The notes: generated by a model from the sequence alone, not told the origin. A stretch of DNA of 33,543 bases from Sphingobacteriales bacterium (GCA_004294495.1 REAS01000072.1:1-33543), one strand, 5' to 3'. Shown: positions 8,825-17,030, counted from the stretch's first letter. Numbers and translations are program-made.

Positions 8825-9394
8825 ATGCAAATTTTTAGACTTTTTTCAGCACAATTAAAAATGTGTTTTTTAGGCATTTTCCTATTTATCAGCGTAAGCG
8901 TACATGCCCAAAACAAGTTCACAAACTATACTATAAAAAGTTTTGCAGTTAAACAAAACCAAGTTAATAGCCAAAAGTTAACCGTTTTTGCATTAGATAC
9001 TTTAACAAAAACCAATCAAAAAATTAATGGAAATTATTTGTTTACGGTTAATGGTCTGTCGCAAAGTTTGTTGTTTAACAATGGCGAGGCGGTATTAAAT
9101 TTGCCTCTAAAAAAGTCTTCCTTTTTGTACGTCAAGTTTGATAACGAAATAAACAATCCTTCAAATTTATATTACGTTTACAAAACCGATAACAGCTTAA
9201 CACCTTTTAAAGTAAACCTATTTTGGTTATTGGTAATACCAATAGGTTTAATATTAATAGGTTATATGTTTAAAAAAATAATTGGACTGGCAATTTTTTT
9301 TATGTCGGTGTATTTTTATTTTAACCATAGTAGCGGTTTATCAATGGGTATTATTTTACAAACCATATTTGATGGTTTAAAAAGCATATTTTAA
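8825..9394 (+). CDS. Unrecognised secreted/membrane-anchored protein
   Basis: I do not recognise this 189-residue protein. The N terminus looks like a signal peptide with hydrophobic FLGIFLFISVSVHAQ ending at about residue 29 (cleavage after AQ). A polar region of about 100 residues follows and could form a small beta-domain. Two hydrophobic segments lie near the C terminus (about 136-150 and 153-170), then a short tail. The layout suggests an exported domain tethered to the inner membrane. Its TAA stop overlaps the TAA of the convergent tamL by 2 nt (shared TTAA). Function unknown. Confidence 0.7.
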   Translation: MQIFRLFSAQLKMCFLGIFLFISVSVHAQNKFTNYTIKSFAVKQNQVNSQKLTVFALDTLTKTNQKINGNYLFTVNGLSQSLLFNNGEAVLNLPLKKSSFLYVKFDNEINNPSNLYYVYKTDNSLTPFKVNLFWLLVIPIGLILIGYMFKKIIGLAIFFMSVYFYFNHSSGLSMGIILQTIFDGLKSIF

Positions 9395-11721
9395 AAAGGC
9401 ATACCAATACCAAATTGTATTTGGGTGAACGAATAGGTATCGGGTTTATTAGTTACATTATTATAAGTGTTTTTAAAATCGTTTTTAGCATCCTTATCAA
9501 ACCAATATTTAGAAACCCATTGGTTTGAGCCAATAAACTGAGGGTCTTTCATTTTAAAGCCAGCATCTAACCTAAAAACAAAAAAGCTTACATCAAACCT
9601 TAGTCCTAAGCCAACGCCAATGGCAAGCTGACTCCATAATTTATTTAATTGTATTTCGCGGGCTTGGTTTAAACCCTCGTTGCGTAATTGCCAAATATTA
9701 CCATAATCAACAAAAGTTGCACCCTTAACTTTTGTACCAAAAAAATTATTTATTAATTTAAATCGATATTCAAAATTACCTTCAAACTTTATATCTCCAA
9801 GTTGATCTAGGTTTCTAAGATTATTGCGGGCAGTATCGTTTTTTAAGCTACTTCGGTTATAATTACCAGGGCCTAAAGTACGGGCTTGCCAAGCCCTAAC
9901 ACCTGTGGAGCCGCCTGCAAAAAATAGTTTTTCGAATGGTAAAGCCTTCACATTTCCATACGCAAAACCAATACCTGGGTTTAAACGAATAATTAATTGT
10001 TTTTCGCCACCTAAACTTTTGTAATATCTAAAATCAGTTTCTAGCTTAACAAATTGATAATAAGGCACACCAAATATTTTCTTTTGCCCTTCGTTATCTT
10101 GTTTTATACCTATTGCGTTGGCTATTAATGCTGTTGAGTTTCCACCAATTTCTATATTTGCTAATAAAAAAGCAAAGTTACTGTACTCGGCAAGCCTTGC
10201 AAAATTGTAGGTGTACGTATAAAAACTGCTAGATACCAATTGCGAACGTAGTGTAGTTAAAAAAAAGCGTTCGCCTTGGGCAACTAAACTATCGGCAACA
10301 GATTGTTTGATGTTTCCTAACGAGTATTGAATATTTATTGGAGTAAACGAGTGGGTTTTAAATCGGGTTTCTACCCAATCGTAGGTTAGCGTAGTAGCTA
10401 CCGTATTACGTTTATAGGTGTTGGTAAGGTTAAACGATTGGTAACTTAACCCAAACCGGGTGCGGGGTATACCGTAACGACCAATTAATGGGATGCGGAT
10501 AGGGCTAATTAAACGCGGAAAAGTAAGGCTTGTGCCTATTTGGTAATCCCGGCTAAGTACCCTATCAAAAAACTTGCCTGTTAAGTTTCTATCAAACTGA
10601 AAACCGCCCCGCAATTTAACTTCAAAAACCTCGCCACCCCCAAACGCATTTCGGTTTTGGTAGGTTAAGCCTAGGTTAAACCCAGTAATACTGGAGTTAA
10701 ATGTGTAATCACCATCTAACCTATTAAATTTACGTTTTAAAGGAGTAATGTCTAAAAAACTATTTAAACGGTTGGTACTATCGCTGGTTTTTTTAAAGTT
10801 TATATTTATACTTTTAAAAACATTAAGCTCGTTTAAACGCCTATTGGTTAGTTCTACTTTGGTAATATCATAATCAGTATTTTTTTTTATATAAATAATA
10901 TCAGCAATACGTTTTGCTTTAAAAAAATTAGATTTATCGTAAAAATAGTATTGCGAATCAATAACCGTTGTATCAATTTTATTAGGATTTATGCCTGCCG
11001 ATTGTATATTAATGTAAGTGTTATTTATGGTGTATTGTTGGTGGTTAGTGCCATCAACCGGGTTTATTATGGCAATTTCTACATTAGCTAAATTTTTATT
11101 TAAATTAGTATCAACGCTAGGCCTTACATATTGACGTAAAAAATCATAATAGCCATTAGCTTTCATCAATAAATAGATTTTCTCACGTTCGTAAACAATG
11201 CTATCTTCATCAAAACGGGCTCCGGGTGTAATTTTTGTAAAGGTATTGCGGGTATTTAGGTAAAGTGCTTTTATGGTATCGTTAGGGATTTTGAAACTTA
11301 TATCTTTAAAAACGAATGCTTTACCTTGCTTTGCGGTAAAGGTTAACGCTGCTCTTTTATTTTTAATTTTAATTTGGGATGCTACTTCGGCATTTAAAAA
11401 ACCTTTAGTTTTTAAAAATTTTTGAATTTGATTTTTAGATACTTCTATCAATGCGCTATCAACCAAATGTGGGGGTTCACCTAATTTTAACTTTCCGTTT
11501 TTACTAAAAGTATTGTAAATAAATAAATTGAAAGGAGAATTTGGTCTAACATCTAAGGCAACATAAGCAGCTGCTTGTTCTTCAAACTGTTTGTCAAATC
11601 CTTTTAATTCTAATTTTGTAATAAGCGCATCGTTTTTACCTAATTTTTTAGTAGACAGGCAACTGGTTATTAAAGCAAAAAGAATTAATATTGCAAAAGT
11701 ATAATAGTAAAATGCTTTCAA
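9391..11721 (-). CDS. tamL: TamL-type BamA/TamA-family outer-membrane lipoprotein
   Basis: This 776-residue Omp85-superfamily protein starts with a lipoprotein signal peptide ending in ALITSC (Cys21). POTRA-like domains follow (roughly 35-400), then a C-terminal 16-stranded-barrel region ending in a phenylalanine (FGIGMPF). Barrel landmarks include FFAGGSTGVRAW, which resembles the conserved region of BamA/TamA, and GVGLGLRFD. In Bacteroidota TamL is the lipidated counterpart of TamA and works with the periplasmic bridge TamB; tamB is not in this window. The start appears to be TTG at 11721 (another TTG lies 9 nt upstream), because no ATG precedes the signal peptide. It overlaps the divergent RNA methyltransferase start by 10 bp. 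Confidence 0.87.
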   Translation of the reverse strand: MKAFYYYTFAILILFALITSCLSTKKLGKNDALITKLELKGFDKQFEEQAAAYVALDVRPNSPFNLFIYNTFSKNGKLKLGEPPHLVDSALIEVSKNQIQKFLKTKGFLNAEVASQIKIKNKRAALTFTAKQGKAFVFKDISFKIPNDTIKALYLNTRNTFTKITPGARFDEDSIVYEREKIYLLMKANGYYDFLRQYVRPSVDTNLNKNLANVEIAIINPVDGTNHQQYTINNTYINIQSAGINPNKIDTTVIDSQYYFYDKSNFFKAKRIADIIYIKKNTDYDITKVELTNRRLNELNVFKSININFKKTSDSTNRLNSFLDITPLKRKFNRLDGDYTFNSSITGFNLGLTYQNRNAFGGGEVFEVKLRGGFQFDRNLTGKFFDRVLSRDYQIGTSLTFPRLISPIRIPLIGRYGIPRTRFGLSYQSFNLTNTYKRNTVATTLTYDWVETRFKTHSFTPINIQYSLGNIKQSVADSLVAQGERFFLTTLRSQLVSSSFYTYTYNFARLAEYSNFAFLLANIEIGGNSTALIANAIGIKQDNEGQKKIFGVPYYQFVKLETDFRYYKSLGGEKQLIIRLNPGIGFAYGNVKALPFEKLFFAGGSTGVRAWQARTLGPGNYNRSSLKNDTARNNLRNLDQLGDIKFEGNFEYRFKLINNFFGTKVKGATFVDYGNIWQLRNEGLNQAREIQLNKLWSQLAIGVGLGLRFDVSFFVFRLDAGFKMKDPQFIGSNQWVSKYWFDKDAKNDFKNTYNNVTNKPDTYSFTQIQFGIGMPF

Positions 11722-12461
11722 AATCTCAAATAAGTTTAGTTAATAGCCTGCAACAAAAAAAAAACCGTACAGAGTTAGGTTTATTTGTTGTTGAGGGTTT
11801 AAAATCAATATCAGAGTTTCTAAATTCTGATTATGTTATAGATACTTTATTTTTTATAAAAGATATAGCTATAAGTTTGCCAAAAATACCTCAAAATATT
11901 AAATTATTTGAAGTTAATGAACAAGAATTAAATAAAATTTCTACATTAAAAACCCCCCAAGGAATTTTAGCATTAGTAAAAATACCGCAACAAAATAACC
12001 ATAATAACTTATATAACAGTGCTAAAATACATTTAGTATTAGATGGCATACAAGATCCTGGTAATTTAGGTACCATTATACGCACTGCAAACTGGTTTGG
12101 TTATACCCATATTTTTTGCTCGCCAAACACGGTTGATGCCTATAACCCTAAAACGGTACAGGCTGCAATGGGTGCATTATCGCAAATTAAAATTATTTAC
12201 ACCCCACTTTTTGCTTTACTAAGCGAAGCAAAAATACCAGTTTACGGAGCTTTATTAAATGGGCAAAATATTTATAAAACCCAATGGCCTAGCCACGCTT
12301 TTGTTGTTTTTGGTAACGAAGGATCGGGTATTAGCCCCGAAATATTTCCTTTGATTACAAAATCCATAACCATACCCAGTTTAGGCAATACCGAAAGTTT
12401 AAACGTTGCTGTTTCGGCGGCCATTTTTTGTGCCCAAATACAAAGTTATTTGCAAAAATAA
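11712..12461 (+). CDS. SpoU/TrmH-family RNA 2'-O-methyltransferase
   Basis: This 249-residue SPOUT methyltransferase (counted from the ATG at 11712, seven codons inside the longer TTG ORF) transfers methyl from SAM to a ribose 2'-OH in rRNA or tRNA. The three SpoU motifs are visible: LDGIQDPGNLGTIIRTA (motif 1, about 107-123), FGNEGSGIS (motif 2) and IPSLGNTESLNVAVSAAI (motif 3, the knot). The N-terminal 70 residues resemble the RlmB-type substrate-binding domain. Target position cannot be assigned. It diverges from tamL with overlapping starts, so each promoter must lie inside the other gene. tRNA-Cys follows 48 bp downstream. Confidence 0.9.
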   Translation: MLSKSQISLVNSLQQKKNRTELGLFVVEGLKSISEFLNSDYVIDTLFFIKDIAISLPKIPQNIKLFEVNEQELNKISTLKTPQGILALVKIPQQNNHNNLYNSAKIHLVLDGIQDPGNLGTIIRTANWFGYTHIFCSPNTVDAYNPKTVQAAMGALSQIKIIYTPLFALLSEAKIPVYGALLNGQNIYKTQWPSHAFVVFGNEGSGISPEIFPLITKSITIPSLGNTESLNVAVSAAIFCAQIQSYLQK

Positions 12462-12462
12462 A

Positions 12463-12492
12463 TTGGCTAATCTAATAATTTTACTATTTTTG
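12463..12492 (+). promoter_or_regulatory. Bacteroidota promoter for tRNA-Cys
   Basis: TATTTTTG (12485-12492) matches the -7 consensus TAnnTTTG. A TTGG -33-like element lies at 12463-12466 with an 18-bp spacer. The predicted start is about 10 nt before the mature tRNA 5' end, which fits a tRNA precursor. Confidence 0.6.
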
Positions 12493-12509
12493 CAATCTTG
12501 AAATTAAAA

Positions 12510-12580
12510 GGTCGAGTGGCCGAGTGGCTAGGCAGAGGTCTGCAAAACCTTCTACAGCGGTTCGAATCCGCTCTCGACCT
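12510..12580 (+). tRNA. tRNA-Cys (anticodon GCA)
   Basis: All arms fold: acceptor stem GGTCGAG/CTCGACC, a D arm GCC...GGC, an anticodon stem around loop CTGCAAA giving anticodon GCA, and T arm CGGTTCGAATCCG. The discriminator base is T, as required for cysteine identity. The 3' CCA is not encoded. A TAnnTTTG promoter lies just upstream, and the small protein gene starts 30 nt downstream with no terminator between. Confidence 0.97.
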
Positions 12581-12610
12581 CAACATAAAAATATTAAAAA
12601 AACAAACACA

Positions 12611-12784
12611 ATGGCAGTAACCCGTTTAAAAAGAAAAGATAGAAGAAACAAAACTGTTTCGCGTTTAGAAGTACAATTTTTAAAAAACGCAACCAATATA
12701 GAAGTTGGTAGCCGTTCGTTAGAACCTAAACACAGCCAAGTTGTAAAAAACAACGCTATTTTAGCCGAAGTAGCTAAAGGATAA
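12611..12784 (+). CDS. Small basic protein of 57 residues, function unknown
   Basis: The ORF track runs this frame back through the tRNA, but the real start is the ATG at 12611 (MAVTRLKRKDRRNK). The product is strongly basic at its N terminus (four Arg and three Lys within residues 5-14) and has no signal or TM segment. I believe similar short proteins occur in related Bacteroidota but cannot name a family. The basic head suggests RNA or ribosome binding, which is inference. It lies 30 nt after tRNA-Cys and 21 nt before a strong terminator, so it probably shares a transcript with the tRNA. Confidence 0.7.
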   Translation: MAVTRLKRKDRRNKTVSRLEVQFLKNATNIEVGSRSLEPKHSQVVKNNAILAEVAKG

Positions 12785-12805
12785 TAGTATATTTTAATTT
12801 TTGTG

Positions 12806-12846
12806 AAAGTGCCAACTTAGCTAATTAAGCAAGGTTGGCACTTTTT
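12806..12846 (+). terminator. Rho-independent terminator
   Basis: AAAGTGCCAAC and GTTGGCACTTT form a perfect 11-bp stem, with a 17-nt loop region and a run of T residues on the plus strand. It ends the tRNA-Cys/small-protein unit and separates it from the convergent CoA-binding gene. Confidence 0.88.
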
Positions 12847-12866
12847 GGTTTTTGGGCAAATATTTA

Positions 12867-13235
12867 TTAATATTGTTTTGTAGCTAAAAGCACCAACGTA
12901 CAAGCTTCCAAAGTTTCAATTCCGTTTTGTTGGGCAGGGGTTTCTAATTCGGGGTTTTCGGTTCCGGGGTTAAATATTATGCGTTTGGGTTGGGTAGCAA
13001 TTATATAATTGTACAGCTGGGGCTGATTTGCTGAGCCAATGTAAAGGGTTATGGTATCAATATTTTGATGGATTTTGCTTGCAGTTTCGATTTTAACGCC
13101 TGCAATTTCACCTGTTTTTATGCCAACATTAATGATTTTATGTCCGGTTTTTACCAATTGGTTTGCGGCCATATAAGCGTAACGGCTTGGGTTAGTAGTT
13201 GCTCCTAGTACAAGTGTTGTTTTGTTAGTTTCCAT
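12867..13235 (-). CDS. CoA-binding domain protein (YccU-like)
   Basis: This 122-residue single-domain protein has the Rossmann-like CoA-binding fold found in succinyl-CoA synthetase alpha subunits. Visible features are the first strand and loop TLVLGATTNPSRYAYMAA (about 7-24), the middle strand TITLYIGSANQ and RIIFNPGTENPELE (about 85-98). The stand-alone family (YccU and relatives) has no settled function. It begins with ATG and is convergent with the tRNA-Cys unit. The next gene upstream, hisIE, is divergent across a 404-bp gap. Confidence 0.88.
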   Translation of the reverse strand: METNKTTLVLGATTNPSRYAYMAANQLVKTGHKIINVGIKTGEIAGVKIETASKIHQNIDTITLYIGSANQPQLYNYIIATQPKRIIFNPGTENPELETPAQQNGIETLEACTLVLLATKQY

Positions 13236-13347
13236 TTTGGTTTTTAATAAAGTGTATTAAAATTAATTGCAAATTTTCGTTATTTATAATTTAATTTGCT
13301 TATAATAAGTAACCTAAGTTATTTTGTCTTAACAATTGCAAGCATTT

Positions 13348-13392
13348 AGCCGAAAGCATGTTTACCATGCCTACCTTAGAGCACCAACGCCC
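13348..13392 (-). repeat. Degenerate arm of the nested-palindrome family, copy E
   Basis: Read on the minus strand, this begins GGGCGTT, has an intervening stretch with GGTAGGCATGG, then TAAACATGCTTTCGGCT. This parallels copy C (GGGCGTT, insert ending GGTAGGCAAGG, then TAACACGC) and copy B (CGCTTTCGGCT). The other arm is not recognisable. The rest of the gap 13236-13639 is AT-rich with nothing else except a promoter-like box. Confidence 0.5.
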
Positions 13393-13556
13393 ATTTCTAA
13401 TTAAGGCAATTAAAACAAATTTTATCAATTGAAATGATGTTATTTTAATTTATTAAACCGTATTTATTTACCACTATTTCAAATCAAATTTTATCCTTCA
13501 ACCTTCAAATTTTAAAATTTTTAGTTTGGATTAGCTGTGGGTACAATATAATATTT

Positions 13557-13564
13557 TACTTTTG
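13557..13564 (+). promoter_or_regulatory. Candidate -7 box for hisIE
   Basis: TACTTTTG matches TAnnTTTG and lies 75 bp before the chosen hisIE ATG. This gives a leader of about 70 nt and argues against the longer ORF that begins at TTG 13562. A TTTG at 13525 is too far for the usual 19-21 bp spacing, so the -33 element is unclear. Confidence 0.4.
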
Positions 13565-13639
13565 TTTATTAATGCAAAAATAGATTACAATCCTGCGAAA
13601 GCTTATTTACTAAAAACCCGCATTAATTTTACATATTTT

Positions 13640-14245
13640 ATGAACCTAACCAACATACAGCCCGATTTTAACAAAGCCGATTTACTGCCAGTTATTATAC
13701 AACACCAACAAACTTTAGAAGTGCTAATGTTAGGTTATATGAATGTTGAGGCTTATAATAAAACAATTGCAGAGGGGAAAGTAACTTTTTTTTCACGCTC
13801 TAAAAACCGATTATGGACCAAGGGCGAAGAAAGCGGCAATTTTTTATTTGTTAAACACACTAGTATTGATTGCGACCGAGATACTATTTTAATTTCCGTA
13901 TTGCCCCAAGGCCCAACATGCCACAACGGCACACGCAGTTGTTTTGATACGGCTTATAACCAAAACTTTATTTTTGAGCTAGAAAGTATTATAAAAGATA
14001 GGTTCGAAAATCCCCGCCAAGGGTCGTATATAAATAGTTTACAGCAAAAAGGCCTAAATAAAATTGCCCAAAAAGTAGGCGAGGAGGGCGTTGAAACTGT
14101 TATTGCTGCTTTGGCCGAAACTGATGTTGATTTTGTTAATGAAGCATCTGACTTGGTATTTCACCTGTTAGTTTTGTTACAACAAAAAGGTTTTTCGTTA
14201 GAAAGTATTGCGAAAAATTTAGAAACTAGGCACAAAAGCAATTAG
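13640..14245 (+). CDS. hisI: Bifunctional phosphoribosyl-AMP cyclohydrolase/phosphoribosyl-ATP pyrophosphatase
   Basis: HisIE catalyses the second and third steps of histidine synthesis. I chose the ATG at 13640 (MNLTNIQPDF), 26 codons inside the tracked ORF. This gives 201 residues, matching the usual 200-205, and the excluded part overlaps a promoter box. The HisI domain (about 1-110) has LMLGYMN, FSRSKNRLWTKGE and the metal-binding DCDRDTI and GPTCHNGTRSCF. The HisE domain (about 115-200) has KIAQKVGEEGVETVIAA and DLVFHLLVLL. No other his gene is in the window, so it is detached from any his operon. A WD40 gene follows 17 nt later and may be co-transcribed. Confidence 0.95.
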   Translation: MNLTNIQPDFNKADLLPVIIQHQQTLEVLMLGYMNVEAYNKTIAEGKVTFFSRSKNRLWTKGEESGNFLFVKHTSIDCDRDTILISVLPQGPTCHNGTRSCFDTAYNQNFIFELESIIKDRFENPRQGSYINSLQQKGLNKIAQKVGEEGVETVIAALAETDVDFVNEASDLVFHLLVLLQQKGFSLESIAKNLETRHKSN

Positions 14246-14262
14246 CTAATTGCACATATAAA

Positions 14263-15159
14263 ATGGAAGCCATAGATTTAGTAGGACATAATAACCCAAT
14301 TTATGCTGTAGTTGCGCATCGTACCCAAAACCTTTGTTATACCGCCGGTAACGATAAAGGAATTGTGGAATGGAATATCCAAACTCAAAAATTTTCGAGA
14401 ATTTTTAAACCCGTTAACTACACCGTTTATGCTTTAGAAATTGTAAGTGAATATGGTTATTTAATAGCAGGCTGCAACAATGGGCATATTTTATTTTTTA
14501 ATTTAGAAACTGCCGAACTCCTATTTACTAAAGATGTAGCATTACCAGTTTTTTGCATAAAATATTTGAGTGAAAAAAAAGAGTTGTTGGTTGCCACCGA
14601 TACTGGTAAAATTATAATTATTAATATTGAAAATCAGGAAATAGTGCACCTTTTTGCATCGGGAAGCCAAAAAATAAGAAGTTTTGATTTTAGCTATTCT
14701 TCAAACATACTGGCTACAGCATCAAACGATAATTTTGTACGCCTTTACCAGCTAAACGATTATACTTTTATAAATAGTTTTGAAGCCCATACTATGGGTG
14801 TTGGCGCAATTGGGTTTGACCCAATCAGTCAACAAATGCTTACGGGGTCTAGAGATGCTCATTTAAAAATTTGGGATACACAAAATTGGCTTTGTAAAAC
14901 CGATATTGCTGCACATTTATTTGCCATTTATCAAATTGCCTTTCACCCATATTTACCTTTTTTTGCAACTTGCAGCAGAGATAAAAGCATAAAGATTTGG
15001 CGAAGTACCGATTATAGCTTGTACAAAAACTTAAGTTTAGATAAAGGTATTAACGGCCACCGATTATCGGTAAATCAAATTTGTTGGGATGCAAATGGAG
15101 AAAATTTAATCTCGGTAAGCGATGATAAAATGGTAAAAATTTGGCCTTTTATTGGGTAA
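14263..15159 (+). CDS. WD40 repeat protein
   Basis: This 298-residue protein consists almost wholly of WD40 repeats, enough for about seven blades. Each ends in a hydrophobic/Trp signature such as GIVEWNIQ, NFVRLYQL, AHLKIWDT, KSIKIWRS and KMVKIWPF, with upstream GH or H-x-x-x-I elements. No signal peptide or enzymatic domain is visible. It is therefore a cytoplasmic beta-propeller and a likely protein-interaction scaffold. It lies 17 nt downstream of hisIE on the same strand and 25 bp from the convergent NlpC/P60 gene. Partners are unknown. Confidence 0.88.
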   Translation: MEAIDLVGHNNPIYAVVAHRTQNLCYTAGNDKGIVEWNIQTQKFSRIFKPVNYTVYALEIVSEYGYLIAGCNNGHILFFNLETAELLFTKDVALPVFCIKYLSEKKELLVATDTGKIIIINIENQEIVHLFASGSQKIRSFDFSYSSNILATASNDNFVRLYQLNDYTFINSFEAHTMGVGAIGFDPISQQMLTGSRDAHLKIWDTQNWLCKTDIAAHLFAIYQIAFHPYLPFFATCSRDKSIKIWRSTDYSLYKNLSLDKGINGHRLSVNQICWDANGENLISVSDDKMVKIWPFIG

Positions 15160-15184
15160 GTTTTACTTTAGTACAAAAGTAATT

Positions 15185-15973
15185 TTACAAATACCTTTTT
15201 AAAAATTTTAACTTGTGCGAGTACTCGTTTTTTTCTTCACTAAATATCCCATAATTATCAATCTTATCTATTTTTACCCTGCCCGATGCATGAATAATTT
15301 GGTTTTTACTCAATAGCATTCCCACGTGGGTAATTTTACCTTCTTCGTTATCAAAAAAAGCTAAATCACCAAGGTTTGCAGTATCTAAAAAATCAACATT
15401 TTCCCCTTGTTGGGCTTGTTGCCATGCATCTCGGTATAATTGTATGCCTAAAACTTTAAAAACTTGCTGTGTAAAGCCCGAACAGTCTATGCCAAAATGC
15501 GTTTTACCGCCCCATAAGTAAGGAACATTTAAAAATAAGCGAGCATAATTTTCTACATTTTCAAAAAAAAATGCTTTGTTGGGTAAAATGTAATTATCGT
15601 ATTTTAAAGGATAAGATATGCCATTAAAACTTAAAATTTTTTGATTTAAAAAGTGCAAATTAGAGCCAAAAGGTAAGTAAAATTCTATTGTTTTAGTTGG
15701 GTTGTAAACTTGTGTAAATGCTTTGAAGGTTAAATTTGGCAAAGTTATGTGTAGCATTTTTGCTTCAGTTTCATGGGTTTTCTGGTGTTGATTTTTATCT
15801 ATCCATCCTTCGTAACCATCATTAGCTATTTTAATTTTTAGCCAATTATTTTCGGTTTGTATAATGCTATACAATTCGCCAAAAAGAAGTTGAGAAACCA
15901 TTTGGGCTTTGTGCGATGGATTTTCACGAAGAGGAACAACAGAGAGGTGGCAAATTTCTATAGGCAAGTTCAT
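15185..15973 (-). CDS. NlpC/P60 peptidase with N-terminal SH3 domain
   Basis: This 262-residue protein resembles YkfC-type gamma-D-glutamyl-L-diamino acid endopeptidases that cut peptidoglycan peptides. It has SH3b-like material at about residues 1-60 (SVVPLREN, GYEGWIDK) and a second small domain to about 125. A C-terminal NlpC/P60 domain follows with catalytic Cys164 in GIDCSGFTQQVF, His216 in THVGML and a third polar residue, His228, in QIIHASG. No signal peptide is seen, which fits cytoplasmic recycling of muropeptides. It starts with ATG and diverges from the uspA-like gene. Confidence 0.92.
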   Translation of the reverse strand: MNLPIEICHLSVVPLRENPSHKAQMVSQLLFGELYSIIQTENNWLKIKIANDGYEGWIDKNQHQKTHETEAKMLHITLPNLTFKAFTQVYNPTKTIEFYLPFGSNLHFLNQKILSFNGISYPLKYDNYILPNKAFFFENVENYARLFLNVPYLWGGKTHFGIDCSGFTQQVFKVLGIQLYRDAWQQAQQGENVDFLDTANLGDLAFFDNEEGKITHVGMLLSKNQIIHASGRVKIDKIDNYGIFSEEKNEYSHKLKFLKRYL

Positions 15974-16056
15974 ATTGGCAAGGTTTTTGAAAAAAGATAT
16001 TTATTTAACAAATTAATAATTTAAATTTAAAGGAATAAAATTATAAACAATTAAAC

Positions 16057-16539
16057 ATGAAAGCTAATATACAATTTAATAAAATTTTGATTGCTGTTGA
16101 TGCAAGCACATATTCTTTAAAAGCCGCAGAGTATGGTATAACTTTGGCTAAAAATTTAAACGCTCAAGTTGCCTTGATACACGTTGATGAGTATCAAACG
16201 GTAGCTAATATATCGGTCGACCCTATAATGGGTGATCAAATGTTGCTTTTACCCGATTTGGAAGAAATTAAAAAAGAAAGTGCACAAAAACTTTTAAAAC
16301 AAATTATTGCGGATTTTGCCGATGGGTTAAACGTAATTCAAATTTTAAAAACTGGTGATATTAAAAAAGAAATTTTAGAAACTGCAAAAACTTGGGATGC
16401 TAAAATTATAGTTATGGGTACACATGGCCGCAAAGGTTTTGATCATTTTTTGTTAGGCTCCATGGCCGAAAGTATTACTAGAAATGCCCATTGCCCTGTT
16501 TTTATTGTTCCTAACAAAGAAGATGACGATGAAGATTAA
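16057..16539 (+). CDS. Universal stress protein (UspA family)
   Basis: This is a single-domain, 160-residue Usp. It starts with KILIAVDAS (residues 9-17) and carries the ATP-binding loop GTHGRKGF...LLGSMAESI from Gly121, consistent with the G-2x-G-9x-G-S pattern of nucleotide-binding members. It ends in an acidic tail, DDDED. Usp proteins help cells survive stress through unclear mechanisms. Its TAA stop overlaps the TAA of the convergent GtrA gene by 2 nt. Confidence 0.93.
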   Translation: MKANIQFNKILIAVDASTYSLKAAEYGITLAKNLNAQVALIHVDEYQTVANISVDPIMGDQMLLLPDLEEIKKESAQKLLKQIIADFADGLNVIQILKTGDIKKEILETAKTWDAKIIVMGTHGRKGFDHFLLGSMAESITRNAHCPVFIVPNKEDDDED

Positions 16540-17030
16540 GGTTTTTTAAACGAAAATTTTAATTGAGATAAGTAACTAAAAATTATAATTAAAAATGTAG
16601 CTAAAACCATTGACGGGGTAGGGTACCATTTTAATATATCCACAAAAATGCTTAACAGTATGTAATTTAAAAAAATACAAACAATTACCACTAAAAAATA
16701 TCTAAATAGTTGTATTCGTTTGCGCAAATGAGAGCCGTTAAATACCACAAACATATTTAAATACAAACCAATAGGAAACGTTATTAAAAAAGCAATTAAA
16801 AATGCAGCTATATGCGAACTTATGGTTACAAAACCCAAATACAAATGTTGTTTTTTTAATATATGGTTGTAAGAAAGGTAGTACAAAATTATATTTAACG
16901 TGGTATTACCCCCACCACAGGCAGCATACCTAAAAGTTTGGTATGGCATTATTTTTTTAAAAGGTGGATAAAACCAATCTATTAAATTAATAATAAAAAG
17001 CCTAAATTTTTGATGTAAATTTATAAGCAT
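16536..17030 (-). CDS. GtrA family membrane protein
   Basis: This 164-residue protein has four predicted TM helices (about 30-50, 58-82, 98-118 and 128-150), the GtrA/DPMS layout. The first helix starts at RYAACGGGNTTLNIILYY, typical for the family. GtrA proteins are thought to flip polyprenyl-linked sugars for glycosylation of surface polymers. No glycosyltransferase is adjacent. It starts with ATG 4 nt after the MFS stop codon, so the two are an operon. Confidence 0.9.
   Translation of the reverse strand: MLINLHQKFRLFIINLIDWFYPPFKKIMPYQTFRYAACGGGNTTLNIILYYLSYNHILKKQHLYLGFVTISSHIAAFLIAFLITFPIGLYLNMFVVFNGSHLRKRIQLFRYFLVVIVCIFLNYILLSIFVDILKWYPTPSMVLATFLIIIFSYLSQLKFSFKKP

Noticed and set aside
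12524-12610. N-terminal extension of the small ORF through tRNA-Cys
   Set aside because: This part is the tRNA gene itself; the ATG at 12611 gives a sensible small protein.
13562-13639. Longer hisIE start (TTG 13562)
   Set aside because: It overlaps a -7 promoter box and makes the protein 26 residues longer than the family norm.
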